A stretch of 64,000 nt of DNA from CALMEC01 sp963706315. GTDB lineage: Bacteria; Actinomycetota; Thermoleophilia; Miltoncostaeales; Miltoncostaeaceae. The notes beneath the pieces are model-generated. The model saw only the letters and a list, made by a program, of their open reading frames with translations, had not been told where the DNA came from and did no database searches. The translations under genes were made by a program, and so were the position numbers. The stretch spans positions 620,001-684,000 of the forward strand of contig CAVPMA010000015.1 of assembly GCA_963706315.1 (NCBI GenBank), in the 5' to 3' direction. Shown piece by piece: positions 43,535 through 51,860 of the stretch (position 1 is the stretch's first letter; each line of letters opens with the position of its first letter).

Positions 43535-44422
43535 TTATGCCGGGGTCGCGTCGGTGCGGGCGGGCTCGACTCCGGAGAGCGCGGTCATGGGGCGGCACTG
43601 CAGCCACACCACGCGCGAGTCGACGATGCTGAACTCGCAGTCGGCGGCCCGGCCGAGCTCGCGCTCGCAGCGCAGCAGACCGTCGTGCAGCTCGGCGAGG
43701 AGCGTGTCGTCGAGCACCCGCGCCTCCTGCCGTTCGGGGGGCACGGGATGCTCGACGAGGCCGTCGTCGCCCATCACGAGCATGATGTCCTTGAAGCCCG
43801 GTTCGAACCGCACGAGGCGCCCGTCGGCGCGGGCGAGCCGGTAGTCGTCCGGGGTGACGAGGCCGCTGACGACGAGCTCCCCGAGGCCGTAAGCGGCGTT
43901 CACCACGATCGTGCCGGGATCGCCGGTGACCGGATCGCAGCTCATGCACACGCCCGCGGCCTCGCCGCTCGCGAGGCGCTGGACGATGACCGCCATCTCG
44001 ACGGCCCCGTCGTGGCCCCGGTGGGCCCGGTAGGCCCCTGCGCGGGGGTCGTCGGCCGACGCCCAGCAGTCGAGCACGGCCTGCAGGGCCTCGTCCGAGC
44101 CGCGCACCCCGAGGCGGGTCAGGTACTGGCCCGCGTGCGAGTGCTCGGCGCCGTCCTCCCCGGTGGCCGACGACCGAACCGCGAGCGGGTGGTTGCCCAT
44201 CGCCTTGACGAGGGCGGCGACGTCCCGGGCGACGGCGCCCGGGATGCGACCGGAGCCGGCTGCCGTCCGGTGGGCGGCGGTGGTGATGACGAAGCCCTCG
44301 GGAGCGGGCAGTCCGGCGCGTGCGATGACAGCGAAGCCGCTCGCCTTCCCGCCGATGAGGTCCGCGTCGACGGTCCCGACTCCCGACAGCGGGATGACGG
44401 TGAGGGGCGCGTTTCCATCCAC
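43535..44422 (-). CDS. PEP synthase-like ATP-grasp (PPDK N-terminal) subunit
   Basis: 295 residues, start GTG at 44422. PPDK/PEP-synthase N-terminal domain: IGGKASGFAVIARAGLPAPE near 23, LAVRSSATGEDGAEHSHAGQ near 80, VIVQRLASGEAAGVCMSCDP near 146, and VNAAYGLGELVVSGLVTPDD near 174. It would transfer the beta-phosphate of ATP to the histidine of the downstream protein. Ends with the usual CEFSIVDSRVVWLQCRPMTA. Operon: this gene, the swivelling-domain gene, MFS exporter. Confidence 0.87.
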   Translation of the reverse strand: MDGNAPLTVIPLSGVGTVDADLIGGKASGFAVIARAGLPAPEGFVITTAAHRTAAGSGRIPGAVARDVAALVKAMGNHPLAVRSSATGEDGAEHSHAGQYLTRLGVRGSDEALQAVLDCWASADDPRAGAYRAHRGHDGAVEMAVIVQRLASGEAAGVCMSCDPVTGDPGTIVVNAAYGLGELVVSGLVTPDDYRLARADGRLVRFEPGFKDIMLVMGDDGLVEHPVPPERQEARVLDDTLLAELHDGLLRCERELGRAADCEFSIVDSRVVWLQCRPMTALSGVEPARTDATPA

Positions 44423-44548
44423 CGGGCGAAAGTAACAAACTGGAGAAGCCAGGTATATCCGGTATGGCCTCTTCCGCGGAAATGGCGATCACGCGGAAGG
44501 TCGCGGGGGACCCGTTCCTCGCTCTTTCCGGGGACTTCGGGGCGACGA

Positions 44549-44567
44549 AAGCCCCTCGCGACGGGGC
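44549..44567 (-). terminator. Terminator behind tRNA-like scar A
   Basis: agcccc (44549-44554) and ggggct (44562-44567) form a 6-bp stem with a 7-base loop. Read on the minus strand it is followed by TTCG and lies 10 bases beyond the tRNA 3' end, as a terminator would. Confidence 0.55.
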
Positions 44568-44576
44568 TCTCTGAGG

Positions 44577-44620
44577 CGGGAGCGACGGGACTCGAACCCG
44601 CGGACCCCGGATTGGCAGTC
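44577..44620 (-). tRNA. 3' half of a tRNA-Gly(GCC)-like gene (fragment, probable attachment scar)
   Basis: On the minus strand the sequence from CTGCCAA (anticodon loop, GCC) through the T arm GCGGGTTCGAGTCCCGT to the acceptor end CGCTCCCG is tRNA-like. The D arm and 5' acceptor are missing: upstream DNA does not pair with CGCTCCC. The break at the anticodon loop is where tyrosine integrases commonly cross over. Confidence 0.7.
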
Positions 44621-44763
44621 GCGTTCGGGCATTCCGGTCGGGTTCTGGCGCGACGGGTCTCGGGTCGCCACCCGACACGGCCCGGCAAGAGGGACGATCC
44701 ACGATACGGCAGGCCGTCACAGGCCGCCGCGCCGAGGCACTGCCCAATGCACGGGGCTTCATT

Positions 44764-44836
44764 GGTGTGTCCGACGTCGTTCGTTTGCAGATGCGTTTGC
44801 AGGCAGGACCTGGGTGTTCTGGCCACGGTCGTCGAC
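44764..44836. repeat. Element-end repeat A
   Basis: A sequence of about 73 bases containing tcgtttgcagatgcgtttgc and ctggccacgg that recurs at 48902-48977 with roughly 85 percent identity by eye. Each copy lies beyond a tRNA 3'-half fragment, so it may be the arm of an integrative element. Nothing else is recognised in 44621-45005. Confidence 0.75.
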
Positions 44837-45005
44837 GCGAGCGGCTCGGCTGAGGGATCGCCCGATCTTGTCAACGGATGCGGCAGACTTGCCGCGGCCC
44901 CCCCGAGATCGGCATCCCGGGTCGAGGTCAGAGCGGGTCGACGGCGACGCGGAGGGGTTCCCGCGCGTACGGCCTCACTCGGGCCTGCTTGGCTGGGCGA
45001 AGCGC

Positions 45006-45575
45006 CTAGAGCGGCGCGCCGAAGAGCCCGAACCAGCGGCTCAGATCCTGCTCGATCGGGAGCTCCTTCTCCAGTTTCGCTTTCAGCTCGAGCTCGGCGG
45101 CGTTGTCGCGTTCCTGCTCCGACCCCGTCGGGACGAACGGCCAGAAGGCGCCGCGCTTGAACCCGTAGATCCAGTAGACGGGATGAGCACCACCGTCGAA
45201 TCCGAACACGGCGGCGAGCAGCTGCGAGCCGAAGCCACCCTGCTCCAACTCAGACGCGATGAGGTGGACCGTCGCGACGAGGCTCTCGAACGCCGCGCTT
45301 CGCACGACGAGCCATGCGAAACCGAAGTCGTCCAGCTTCCGCTCGACGCTCGAGCCTGCTTCGTTCGCGGCGACGTCGAGCAGCTGCCGCAGGTCGCTCT
45401 CGGCGCGGGCGAACTCGCCCGCCGAAAGCGGCTTGAAGCACACCCCCGCCGAGCCCGACGGCCGAAGGCCGAGCTCGGCCTCGAGGGTGACCTGGGCCGT
45501 GGAGATCGCGAAGAGTCGCTCCTCCGCGGCGTCCTTCAGCTTCTTCCGCCCGAACAGGATGTCGCCGAGGCTCAC
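45006..45575 (-). CDS. pspAB: PspA-associated protein PspAB
   Basis: 189 residues, start GTG at 45575 overlapping the htpX stop (GTGA). The family pattern is clear: SLGDILFGRKKLKDAAEERL at the start, LEAELGLRPSGSAGVCFKPL near 31, ESLVATVHLIASELEQGGFG, and the terminal LPIEQDLSRWFGLFGAPL. PspAB is encoded with HtpX or PspA in actinobacteria and relatives and is thought to aid envelope-stress responses; pspA itself is not here. Confidence 0.85.
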   Translation of the reverse strand: MSLGDILFGRKKLKDAAEERLFAISTAQVTLEAELGLRPSGSAGVCFKPLSAGEFARAESDLRQLLDVAANEAGSSVERKLDDFGFAWLVVRSAAFESLVATVHLIASELEQGGFGSQLLAAVFGFDGGAHPVYWIYGFKRGAFWPFVPTGSEQERDNAAELELKAKLEKELPIEQDLSRWFGLFGAPL

Positions 45576-46492
45576 GTGGCGACCGGCCGGCCCAACTCGG
45601 CGGAGATCGCAGCCAGCCGGGCGAGCCGCTTCTCGAGCGGCGGGTGATCCATGAAGAGCTCGGCGGCCGACTGCTTCACGCTCGCCGGGATGATAAAGAA
45701 CGCATTCATCCCCGCCACCTTCCGCAGGTCCTCGCGCGGGATCGCGGCGATCCTGCTCGAGATCTTCTGCAGCGCGCTCATCAGCTGTTCCGGGGCGCCG
45801 GTGATCAGCGCCGAGCCACGGTCCGCCGCGTACTCGCGGTATCGGGAGAGCGTCCGGATCAGGACCCAGCTGATGGCGTACACGACCATCGACACCACCA
45901 GCACGAAGAGCCACACCGGGAACTGGCTGTCGCCGCCCCGCCGCCCGTAGCCTCCGCCGAACATCCCGCTGTAGAGCCCGACGCGCGTCAGCATCGCGGC
46001 CACCATGGCGAAGAAGCTGGCCATCGTCATGATGAGCACGTCCCGGTTGGCGATGTGCGAGAGCTCGTGGGCGAGGACGGCCTCGATCTCCTTCGGCTCG
46101 AGCCGCCCGAGTAGGCCGCTGGTGACCGCGACCGTGGCGTGCTTCGGGTTGCGCCCGGTCGCGAAGGCATTCGGGACGTCGGTCGGCACGACGGCGATGC
46201 GGGGCTTCGGCAGGTCGGCCATCGCGCAGAGCCGCTCGACCGTCTCGTGCAGCACGGGCGCCTCGTCGCGCTCCACCACCCTGGCGCCGGACGCCCTGAG
46301 CGCGATCTTGTCGGACGTGTAGTACTGGAGGAAGGCGAGCCCGACGACGATGATGAGCATCGGCGCGAGCCCGACGTTGAGTACCGAGAACAGCACGACC
46401 GCAAAGGCGACGTACAGCGCCCCGAGCAGGAACGTCGTGAACGCCATGCGCAGCGAGAGCCCCGCGTCGCGACCGAATGATCTTCGCTTCAT
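45572..46492 (-). CDS. htpX: Membrane zinc metalloprotease HtpX
   Basis: 306 residues. Two N-terminal helices, then the M48 motif HELSH at 142-146 and the third ligand Glu in YREYAADRGSALITG near 216. The block VPTDVPNAFATGRNPKHATV is diagnostic. HtpX degrades damaged membrane proteins under envelope stress. It forms an operon with pspAB, with which it overlaps. Confidence 0.94.
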   Translation of the reverse strand: MKRRSFGRDAGLSLRMAFTTFLLGALYVAFAVVLFSVLNVGLAPMLIIVVGLAFLQYYTSDKIALRASGARVVERDEAPVLHETVERLCAMADLPKPRIAVVPTDVPNAFATGRNPKHATVAVTSGLLGRLEPKEIEAVLAHELSHIANRDVLIMTMASFFAMVAAMLTRVGLYSGMFGGGYGRRGGDSQFPVWLFVLVVSMVVYAISWVLIRTLSRYREYAADRGSALITGAPEQLMSALQKISSRIAAIPREDLRKVAGMNAFFIIPASVKQSAAELFMDHPPLEKRLARLAAISAELGRPVAT

Positions 46493-46765
46493 TCCAGACC
46501 TGATCTCAAGGATCCTCCCGATCTACGGTAGCGCGATGCGGCGTCCCGGTGCCGCCCGCCGGTGCCAAGGGCGCCCGCCCAGCGAGCAGCGCTGCCCGGC
46601 GGCGCTCGATGCCCGGGGGCTGGCCGCCGGCGGGTGCGGTCGCGAGGTTGAACGAACGTGGGCGCGCTGCGGGGAGCCCGCGAATACGTGCGGTGACACC
46701 CGGACGCGCACGCCGCCGCCGCGTCGCCATGCTTGACTCAGGTCGAGGAGATGCCGGAGAGCCGG

Positions 46766-47809
46766 ATGCACGTGAAGCCCCCGATAGACAGTCCCGGGAT
46801 CGCGCCCACGCCGCGGCTGCCGCCGGCGGCGACGGCCGATGGGGCGCCCGCGGTCGAGGCGATCCACCTCTCCAAGCGCTACGAGGAGGTCGAGGCCGTC
46901 CGGGACGCGACGTTCACGGTCGCGCCGGGCGAGGTGTTCGCGTTCCTGGGGCCGAACGGGGCCGGGAAGTCCACGACGATCAATATGCTGTGCACGCTCG
47001 CGCGGCCAACCGGCGGCCGGGCGAGGGTCGCGGGATTCGACGTGGAGCGCCAGCCGAAGGCCGTGCGGCGTCGCATCGGGCTCGTGTTCCAGGAGCAGAC
47101 CCTCGATCAGCAGCTGACGGCCGAGGAGAACCTGCGCTTCCACGCCGTGCTCTACGGCATCCCGAGCGAGCTGGTCGCGCCGCGAATCGACCGAGTGCTC
47201 GAGCTCGTTGCCCTGACGGAACGGCGGTCCGATCTCGTGGCGAACTACTCCGGGGGAATGGCACGGCGGCTGGAGATCGCCCGCGGGATGCTCCACACGC
47301 CGACCGTGCTGTTCCTCGACGAGCCCACGCTCGGGCTGGATCCGCAGACCCGGGCGTTGATGTGGGAGGACGTGCTCCGGCTGCGGGCGGAGGAGGGGGT
47401 GACGGTCTTCCTGACCACCCACTACATGGAGGAAGCCGAGTACGCGGACCGGATCGCGATCATCGACTACGGCCGGATCGTGGTGCTCGACACGCCCGAC
47501 AACCTCAGAGCGCTCGTCGGCTCGGACTCGGTGGAGCTGCAGACCGCGGACGACGACCGAGCGGCCGCCGCGCTGGATGCCGCGGGATTCCGCGTCGAGC
47601 GGACGGCGAACGGGATCCTCGTGTTCGTCGCCGACGGCGAGTCTCAAGTCGCCCGTCTCATCGGCATCGTCGGCGTCCCGGTGCACAAGGTCCACGTGCA
47701 CCGCCCGACGCTCGACGACGTCTTCCTCCACTACACGGGGCGCGAGATCCGTGAGCAGGGCCCGTCGGGCCCGAGCCCGATCGCCCGCGCCTGGGCGGCA
47801 CGACGGTGA
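46766..47809 (+). CDS. ABC transporter ATP-binding protein, DrrA family
   Basis: About 347 residues from ATG 46766 (ggag 6 bases upstream); ATG 46751 and TTG 46733 are alternatives. Walker A GPNGAGKSTT, Q-loop LVFQEQTLDQQLTAEENL, signature YSGGMARRLEIA, Walker B VLFLDEPTLGLD and switch His in FLTTHYMEEAEY. The C-terminal extension with RLIGIVGVPVHKVHVHRPTL is the DrrA-type regulatory domain. Pairs with the overlapping permease gene to form a drug or lipid exporter. Confidence 0.9.
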   Translation: MHVKPPIDSPGIAPTPRLPPAATADGAPAVEAIHLSKRYEEVEAVRDATFTVAPGEVFAFLGPNGAGKSTTINMLCTLARPTGGRARVAGFDVERQPKAVRRRIGLVFQEQTLDQQLTAEENLRFHAVLYGIPSELVAPRIDRVLELVALTERRSDLVANYSGGMARRLEIARGMLHTPTVLFLDEPTLGLDPQTRALMWEDVLRLRAEEGVTVFLTTHYMEEAEYADRIAIIDYGRIVVLDTPDNLRALVGSDSVELQTADDDRAAAALDAAGFRVERTANGILVFVADGESQVARLIGIVGVPVHKVHVHRPTLDDVFLHYTGREIREQGPSGPSPIARAWAARR

Positions 47810-48666
47810 GCGTCGCCGCGCCCTCTGCGCGTGTGCTGCGCGACGAGCGCGCCAGCCCGGCCGGCGAGCTGCGGACCACGACGATGGTGTGGCGTCGGGA
47901 GCTGATCCGGTTCTCGCGGACGCGCACCCGAATCCTGGGCGGGTTCGTGCAGCCGGTGCTGTTCCTCTTCGTCCTCGGGTACGGGCTCAGTCCGCTGGTG
48001 GGCACGACCGCAGGGTTCGACTTCAAGAAGTTCATCTTCCCCGGGATCGTCGCGATCAGCGTCGCCACCACCGCGATCTTCAGCGCCATGTCGATCGTCT
48101 GGGACAGGGAGTTCGGATTCCTGCGCGAGATGCTCGTCGCTCCGGTCAGCCGGCTGTCGCTTGTGCTCGGCAAGACCGCAGGAGGCTCGACGATCGCCGT
48201 GGGCCAGGGCACGATCATGCTGGTGCTGGCACCCCTGATCGGCGTGACGCTCACCCCGCTCGTCGTCACGCAGGTCATCGGGATTGAGATCCTCATGGCG
48301 GTGTCGCTGACCGCGTTCGGCGTGTTCGTCGCGAGTCGCATCCAGAAGATCGAGAGCTTCCAGGTCGTCATGCAGCTGGTGCTCTTCCCGATGCTGTTCC
48401 TCTCCGGCGCCATGTTCCCGGTGAACAACCTCCCGCCGTGGCTCACGTTCCTGACAAGGATCAACCCGCTGACCTATGCGGTGCAGCCCCTCAAGCAGGT
48501 CGTCTTCGCGGCGCAGGACATGTCGCCGGCGGCCCAGGCTAGATTCCCCACCGGGGTCACGCTCTTCGGGCACACGCTGACGATCGGGGCGGAGCTCGCG
48601 ATCGTCGCGACCTTCGCGGGCGTGTTCCTCGTCCTCGCCGTCAGGGGTTTCGGCCGACCCGAATGA
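47806..48666 (+). CDS. ABC-2 type permease, DrrB family
   Basis: 286 residues, start GTG at 47806 overlapping the ATPase stop. Six membrane helices; ABC-2 motifs include LGGFVQPVLFLFVLGYGL near 42, FIFPGIVAISVATTAIFS near 80 and the terminal PLKQVVFAAQD. The block LFPMLFLSGAMFPVNNLPPW is the DrrB-type signature before the last helix. Exports the same substrate as its ATPase partner. Confidence 0.92.
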   Translation: MSVAAPSARVLRDERASPAGELRTTTMVWRRELIRFSRTRTRILGGFVQPVLFLFVLGYGLSPLVGTTAGFDFKKFIFPGIVAISVATTAIFSAMSIVWDREFGFLREMLVAPVSRLSLVLGKTAGGSTIAVGQGTIMLVLAPLIGVTLTPLVVTQVIGIEILMAVSLTAFGVFVASRIQKIESFQVVMQLVLFPMLFLSGAMFPVNNLPPWLTFLTRINPLTYAVQPLKQVVFAAQDMSPAAQARFPTGVTLFGHTLTIGAELAIVATFAGVFLVLAVRGFGRPE

Positions 48667-48759
48667 CGGGAGCGGCGGGAGCGCAGGCTCCGGTCCGCCG
48701 TCGACCGGCGCGGCGCCTCGCTCATGTGGTAGCGGCCGCGTGCCTCGAGAAGGATGTAA

Positions 48760-48803
48760 CGGGAGCGACGGGACTCGAACCCGCGGCCTCCGGATTGACA
48801 GTC
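48760..48803 (-). tRNA. 3' half of a tRNA-Asp(GTC)-like gene (fragment, probable attachment scar)
   Basis: On the minus strand it runs from CTGTCAA (anticodon loop, GTC) through GCGGGTTCGAGTCCCGT to CGCTCCCG. The T-arm and acceptor bases are identical to scar A; only the anticodon and variable-loop bases differ. The 5' half is absent. It marks the left edge of the accessory island. Confidence 0.7.
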
Positions 48804-48901
48804 GGCCCGGGGTCGTGACGGCTAATGTCGGTCCGTCCGGGAGCCGGCTCCTGGAGCGGGATCAGGGTCGGGGCCGGACACCGCCGATGGCGGTCTGTGA
48901 T

Positions 48902-48977
48902 GGTGTGTCCGACGTCATTCGTTTGCAGATGCGTTTGCGGCACGGAGCCTGGGGTGTACTGGCCACGGCCGTTGACG
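48902..48977. repeat. Element-end repeat B
   Basis: Second copy of the repeat described at 44764-44836, here about 100 bases from scar B against about 145 bases at scar A. The stretch 48804-48901 between scar and repeat differs from its counterpart. Confidence 0.75.
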
Positions 48978-49018
48978 TGGGTTGATCGGGTAAGCCTCCT
49001 GCGTGTTAGCTGAGCCCG

Positions 49019-49293
49019 CCGGTTCAACGGTGCCTCGCCTCGTCGCGGAGGTCCGCGAGCAGCTGGCGTGTTCTTGGATGCATCCGCAGGTACAGGTCGA
49101 CGATCCGCGGGCCGAACCAGGTGAGAATGCAGAACAGGACCCAGACGGCGGCGATTGCGATGCGGGCGGCGACGGGCAGGATCGCTCCACGTACAAGGAC
49201 CTGAACTGTCAGGTAGAGCCCAACAAGAAGGGCGATCTGCCCCCACCGCGGGAAGCGGTCGAGCAGAAGCGCCCAGCTGTAGAGGATCCGCCC
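49019..49293. repeat. Long direct repeat, copy 1 (3' end of the TPR gene)
   Basis: About 275 bases that recur at 63287-63560 in the same orientation, 14.3 kb away, with scattered substitutions. It covers the last 90 codons of the TPR membrane protein. Confidence 0.9.
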
Positions 49294-49959
49294 GGGCACG
49301 GTTCGGGCGCGTAGCGACTCGACGTAGAGTTGGCGTGAGATACGGTCGTTCGCATCGATCTGAAGAGAGTTGCGTAGGCCCTCGGCGGCCGCCCCGAAGC
49401 GGGCCCCGAGGAAGTCGGTCCGCGCGATGGCAGTGTGCGCTCGGGCGTCTTCAGGGTTGAGGGCGAGGACGGAGCGGAAGGACGCCTCCGCCTCCAGACG
49501 CCGTTTCAGGCCGAGAAGCGCGTAGCCGCGCGCAAGTTCCGCATCGCTTGACTCCGGATCGAGCGCGAGTGCTTGGTCCGATGCCTCAAGCGCATCGTCA
49601 AGGTCCTCGCGATCCAGGTGGCTGGCCGCTTTACTGATCCATGCGTCGGCGTTATCGGGTGCCAGCGCAAGCGCCGCTTCGGCCGCGGCCACCGCAGCGT
49701 CGGGTTGTGAGGCTGCCCGGAGGACCGATGAGCGGAGTGAGTGGGCCCACCACGCGTTCGGTGCTGCGACGGCGAGCTCATCTGCCGCCTGAACCGCCTC
49801 TTCGTGCCGATCAAGGCAGCTCAGCGCCAGGGCCTCGACAGCGATTGCCAGGAGGTCATCGGGGTCCTCCGCCCGCGCGCGGCGTGCCTCTGTGAGCGAC
49901 CTGACGTGGTGCCCGAGCCCAAGGAGTAGGTGCGCCCGGTCGGCGGCGGCGCTGTTCAC
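49024..49959 (-). CDS. TPR protein with C-terminal membrane hairpin
   Basis: 311 residues. Four to five tetratricopeptide repeats span about 5-190 (repeats ending AALALAPDNADAW, QALALDPESSDAE, SVLALNPEDARAH). Two membrane helices follow (WGQIALLVGLYLTVQVLV and VAARIAIAAVWVLFCILTWF), with a short cytoplasmic end LLADLRDEARHR. It is the last gene of a four-gene operon; its ATG overlaps the AAA+ stop (ATGA). It probably anchors the ATPase to the membrane, which is inference. Confidence 0.8.
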   Translation of the reverse strand: MNSAAADRAHLLLGLGHHVRSLTEARRARAEDPDDLLAIAVEALALSCLDRHEEAVQAADELAVAAPNAWWAHSLRSSVLRAASQPDAAVAAAEAALALAPDNADAWISKAASHLDREDLDDALEASDQALALDPESSDAELARGYALLGLKRRLEAEASFRSVLALNPEDARAHTAIARTDFLGARFGAAAEGLRNSLQIDANDRISRQLYVESLRARTVPGRILYSWALLLDRFPRWGQIALLVGLYLTVQVLVRGAILPVAARIAIAAVWVLFCILTWFGPRIVDLYLRMHPRTRQLLADLRDEARHR

Positions 49960-51125
49960 TGCCGATCCAGGTGACGCAGGACGTCATCCCACTGGCCGCT
50001 CTCGTTGGAGTAGCGAGCCCAGTTGCGTGCAGTCCTGAACCACTCCTCGGCGCTGGAGGTGACGTCGGCCGAGGCGGCGGCGAGGTCGCGGTTCGTGATC
50101 GGTTCGATCCTGCCGGTCTCGAGCGCTTGCGCGAACCGCGCCTGGGCCGCCCGGTCAACGACGGCGACCAGGTCGGCGCCGGACAGACCTGAGGTCCGCC
50201 CCGCAAGTCCAGTCAGATCGACGTCGCTGGTCGGCCGATCGCGGAGGCTGAGCGCCAGGATCCGCTGGCGTGCGGCGAGATCGGGCGGCGGCACGAAGAT
50301 CACCCGGTCGAACCGTCCCGGACGTCGGAACGCCGCGTCCAAATGCCACGGGGCGTTGGAGGCCGCCATCACGAGCACCCCGTCGTTGGAGCTCGACACG
50401 CCGTCCAGTTCGGCGAGGAACTGGTTGACCATGGAGCGGCCACTGGAGACCTGGATGTCTCCACGACGCGGCCCGAGCGCGTCGACCTCGTCGAAGAAGA
50501 GCACGCACGGGGTGCGCCGGCGCGCCTCTTCGAAGCGGTCGTGGAGGTTGCGCTCGCTCGCCCCGATCCACATGTCGAGGACTTCCTCGATTCCGACGGA
50601 GATGAACTCCGCTCCCACCTCACCGGCCGCCGCCCGGGCGAGAAGGGTCTTGCCGCAGCCGGGCGGCCCGTACAGCAGCACACCCCCACCCGAGACTCGG
50701 CCGTAGACGGCGTGCAGCTCCGGGTGGGTGAAGGGCGCGACGATGCGCAGTCGGAACTCCTTCTTCGCCTCGTCCATTCCGGCGACGTCGTCGAGTGTGA
50801 TTCGATCACGCGCCGTCGGGAGCAACTCGTCTCGGGGAATCGCGACGCCCGCGTTGACGACCAAGTCGGGATCGGGGGTCACGGGGGGCTGTTCGCCGAC
50901 GAGATAGGCGAGCGCCTCTGCGCTGCGGCCTCGCAGCAGCTCGCCAAGGGCGAGGGCGATCTCCTGTTCACTCGGCGCGAACGCGAGCGCAGCATGAACG
51001 TGCTGCTCGGCCTCGTCGGGCAGCCCAGCTCGGATCAACGCGATGGCGACGTGACGGCGCAGCGGGAGGTTGTCGGGCGACACCGTGACCGCGGCAAGCA
51101 GGGAATCGATTCCGGTGCGATCCAT
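49956..51125 (-). CDS. AAA+ ATPase with N-terminal helical repeat
   Basis: 389 residues, start ATG at 51125 overlapping the zinc-ribbon stop (TAATG). Residues 1-75 form a TPR-like pair of helices (VAIALIRAGLPDEAEQHVHA). The AAA domain is of the FtsH/Cdc48/Vps4 clade: DVAGMDEAKKEFRLRI, Walker A LYGPPGCGKTLL, Walker B VLFFDEVDALGPRRG, arginine fingers in AAFRRPGRFDRVIF, and SGLSGADLVAVVDRAA. There is no protease domain. It likely remodels a protein substrate, perhaps one presented by the TPR partner. Confidence 0.85.
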   Translation of the reverse strand: MDRTGIDSLLAAVTVSPDNLPLRRHVAIALIRAGLPDEAEQHVHAALAFAPSEQEIALALGELLRGRSAEALAYLVGEQPPVTPDPDLVVNAGVAIPRDELLPTARDRITLDDVAGMDEAKKEFRLRIVAPFTHPELHAVYGRVSGGGVLLYGPPGCGKTLLARAAAGEVGAEFISVGIEEVLDMWIGASERNLHDRFEEARRRTPCVLFFDEVDALGPRRGDIQVSSGRSMVNQFLAELDGVSSSNDGVLVMAASNAPWHLDAAFRRPGRFDRVIFVPPPDLAARQRILALSLRDRPTSDVDLTGLAGRTSGLSGADLVAVVDRAAQARFAQALETGRIEPITNRDLAAASADVTSSAEEWFRTARNWARYSNESGQWDDVLRHLDRQ

Positions 51126-51295
51126 TAGGTGCTCCTCGACTGGTCGGTGAGGAGCTCGCCCAGGCCAAGGCAGCCCGGACAGGTCACTGGCACGAGACCT
51201 TCGCCGTTGCGGTCCTCGAAGATGCGTCGCTGGCCCCAGCAGGTCGGGCACGGGGCCCAGCTGGGCGCGGGGGGTGACAGGATCAGCGGGCTCAT
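51125..51295 (-). CDS. Small zinc-ribbon protein
   Basis: 56 residues from ATG 51295. Two knuckles, CPTCWGQRRI and CPGCLGLGE, resemble the DnaJ-type CxxCxGxG pair. It sits four bases after the anti-sigma-like gene and overlaps the AAA+ start, so it belongs firmly to the operon. Possibly a substrate adaptor. Confidence 0.65.
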   Translation of the reverse strand: MSPLILSPPAPSWAPCPTCWGQRRIFEDRNGEGLVPVTCPGCLGLGELLTDQSRST

Positions 51296-51299
51296 CGGG

Positions 51300-51776
51300 T
51301 CACATCCCCGTGGCGCACCGACGGTCGAACGCGAGCCACAACTCGGTGCCCCGTCCATTCGCTTGCAACGTCATCGCGTCGGCCAGACCCCGCATCAGGA
51401 TCAGGCCCCGCCCGCAGGTCGCGTCGTCGGACGGGGACGTAGCGTCAAGCCGCAGCGGGTCTGCGCTTAGCCGACCGTCATCGACGATCCACAGTTCCGC
51501 GTGCTCGGCGGTGATGTCGAATCGGGTCGTCACGCGCCCGCCGGCGGCCGAACCGTGTTCGACGGCGTTTACGAGGCCCTCCACCGCGCAGACGAGCACC
51601 CGCATCGCCTCGTCCTGCTCCCAGCCCAGATCGCTGAGCGCGTCGGCGATCGCGTCGCGCGCCGGAAGCAGTGCGATGAGGTCCTCCAGCACCTCAGCCG
51701 AGGCCGTGATCCTGGTGTCGATCGCCAGCACGGCGGGCATCGCGATGGAGGCTTGCAGCGTTGTGGTGGTGCTCAT
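51300..51776 (-). CDS. Anti-sigma-factor-like ATP-binding protein (RsbW/SpoIIAB family)
   Basis: 158 residues, start ATG at 51776. HATPase_c_2 fold: N-box LVCAVEGLVNAVEHGS near 87, G1-type WIVDDGRLSAD near 113 and G2 CGRGLILMRGLADAM near 132. Such proteins either bind a sigma factor or act as stand-alone serine kinases on anti-anti-sigma proteins; neither partner is nearby. First gene of the four-gene operon, with a SARP-like promoter 42 bases upstream. Confidence 0.82.
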   Translation of the reverse strand: MSTTTTLQASIAMPAVLAIDTRITASAEVLEDLIALLPARDAIADALSDLGWEQDEAMRVLVCAVEGLVNAVEHGSAAGGRVTTRFDITAEHAELWIVDDGRLSADPLRLDATSPSDDATCGRGLILMRGLADAMTLQANGRGTELWLAFDRRCATGM

Positions 51777-51817
51777 CTCAGTCTCTCCCTCGGGAGCGGC
51801 CAGTCGTTCTTGGGAGC

Positions 51818-51860
51818 ATGTTCCCGGGGCGGGATCAAGCGCCCCACAAGATCCGCTCAA
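51818..51860 (-). promoter_or_regulatory. SARP-like direct-repeat promoter of the four-gene operon
   Basis: On the minus strand CTTGAGCGGATC has its TTGAGCG starting at 51860 and a second heptamer TTGATCC starts at 51838, exactly 22 bases on. Eight bases later is GAACAT (51823-51818), 42 bases before the first start codon. The same layout recurs at 57771 and 62953. Region 51861-52139 shows no gene. Confidence 0.7.

Noticed and set aside
44577..48803. Complete tRNA genes at the two tRNA-like sites
   Set aside because: No 5' acceptor or D arm can be found that pairs with CGCTCCC next to either fragment.
44764..48977. The 4.2-kb interval between the two scars as a single excisable element
   Set aside because: It holds ordinary chromosomal genes (pspAB, htpX, ABC transporter) and no integrase, and the two scars carry different anticodons, so two separate events are more likely.
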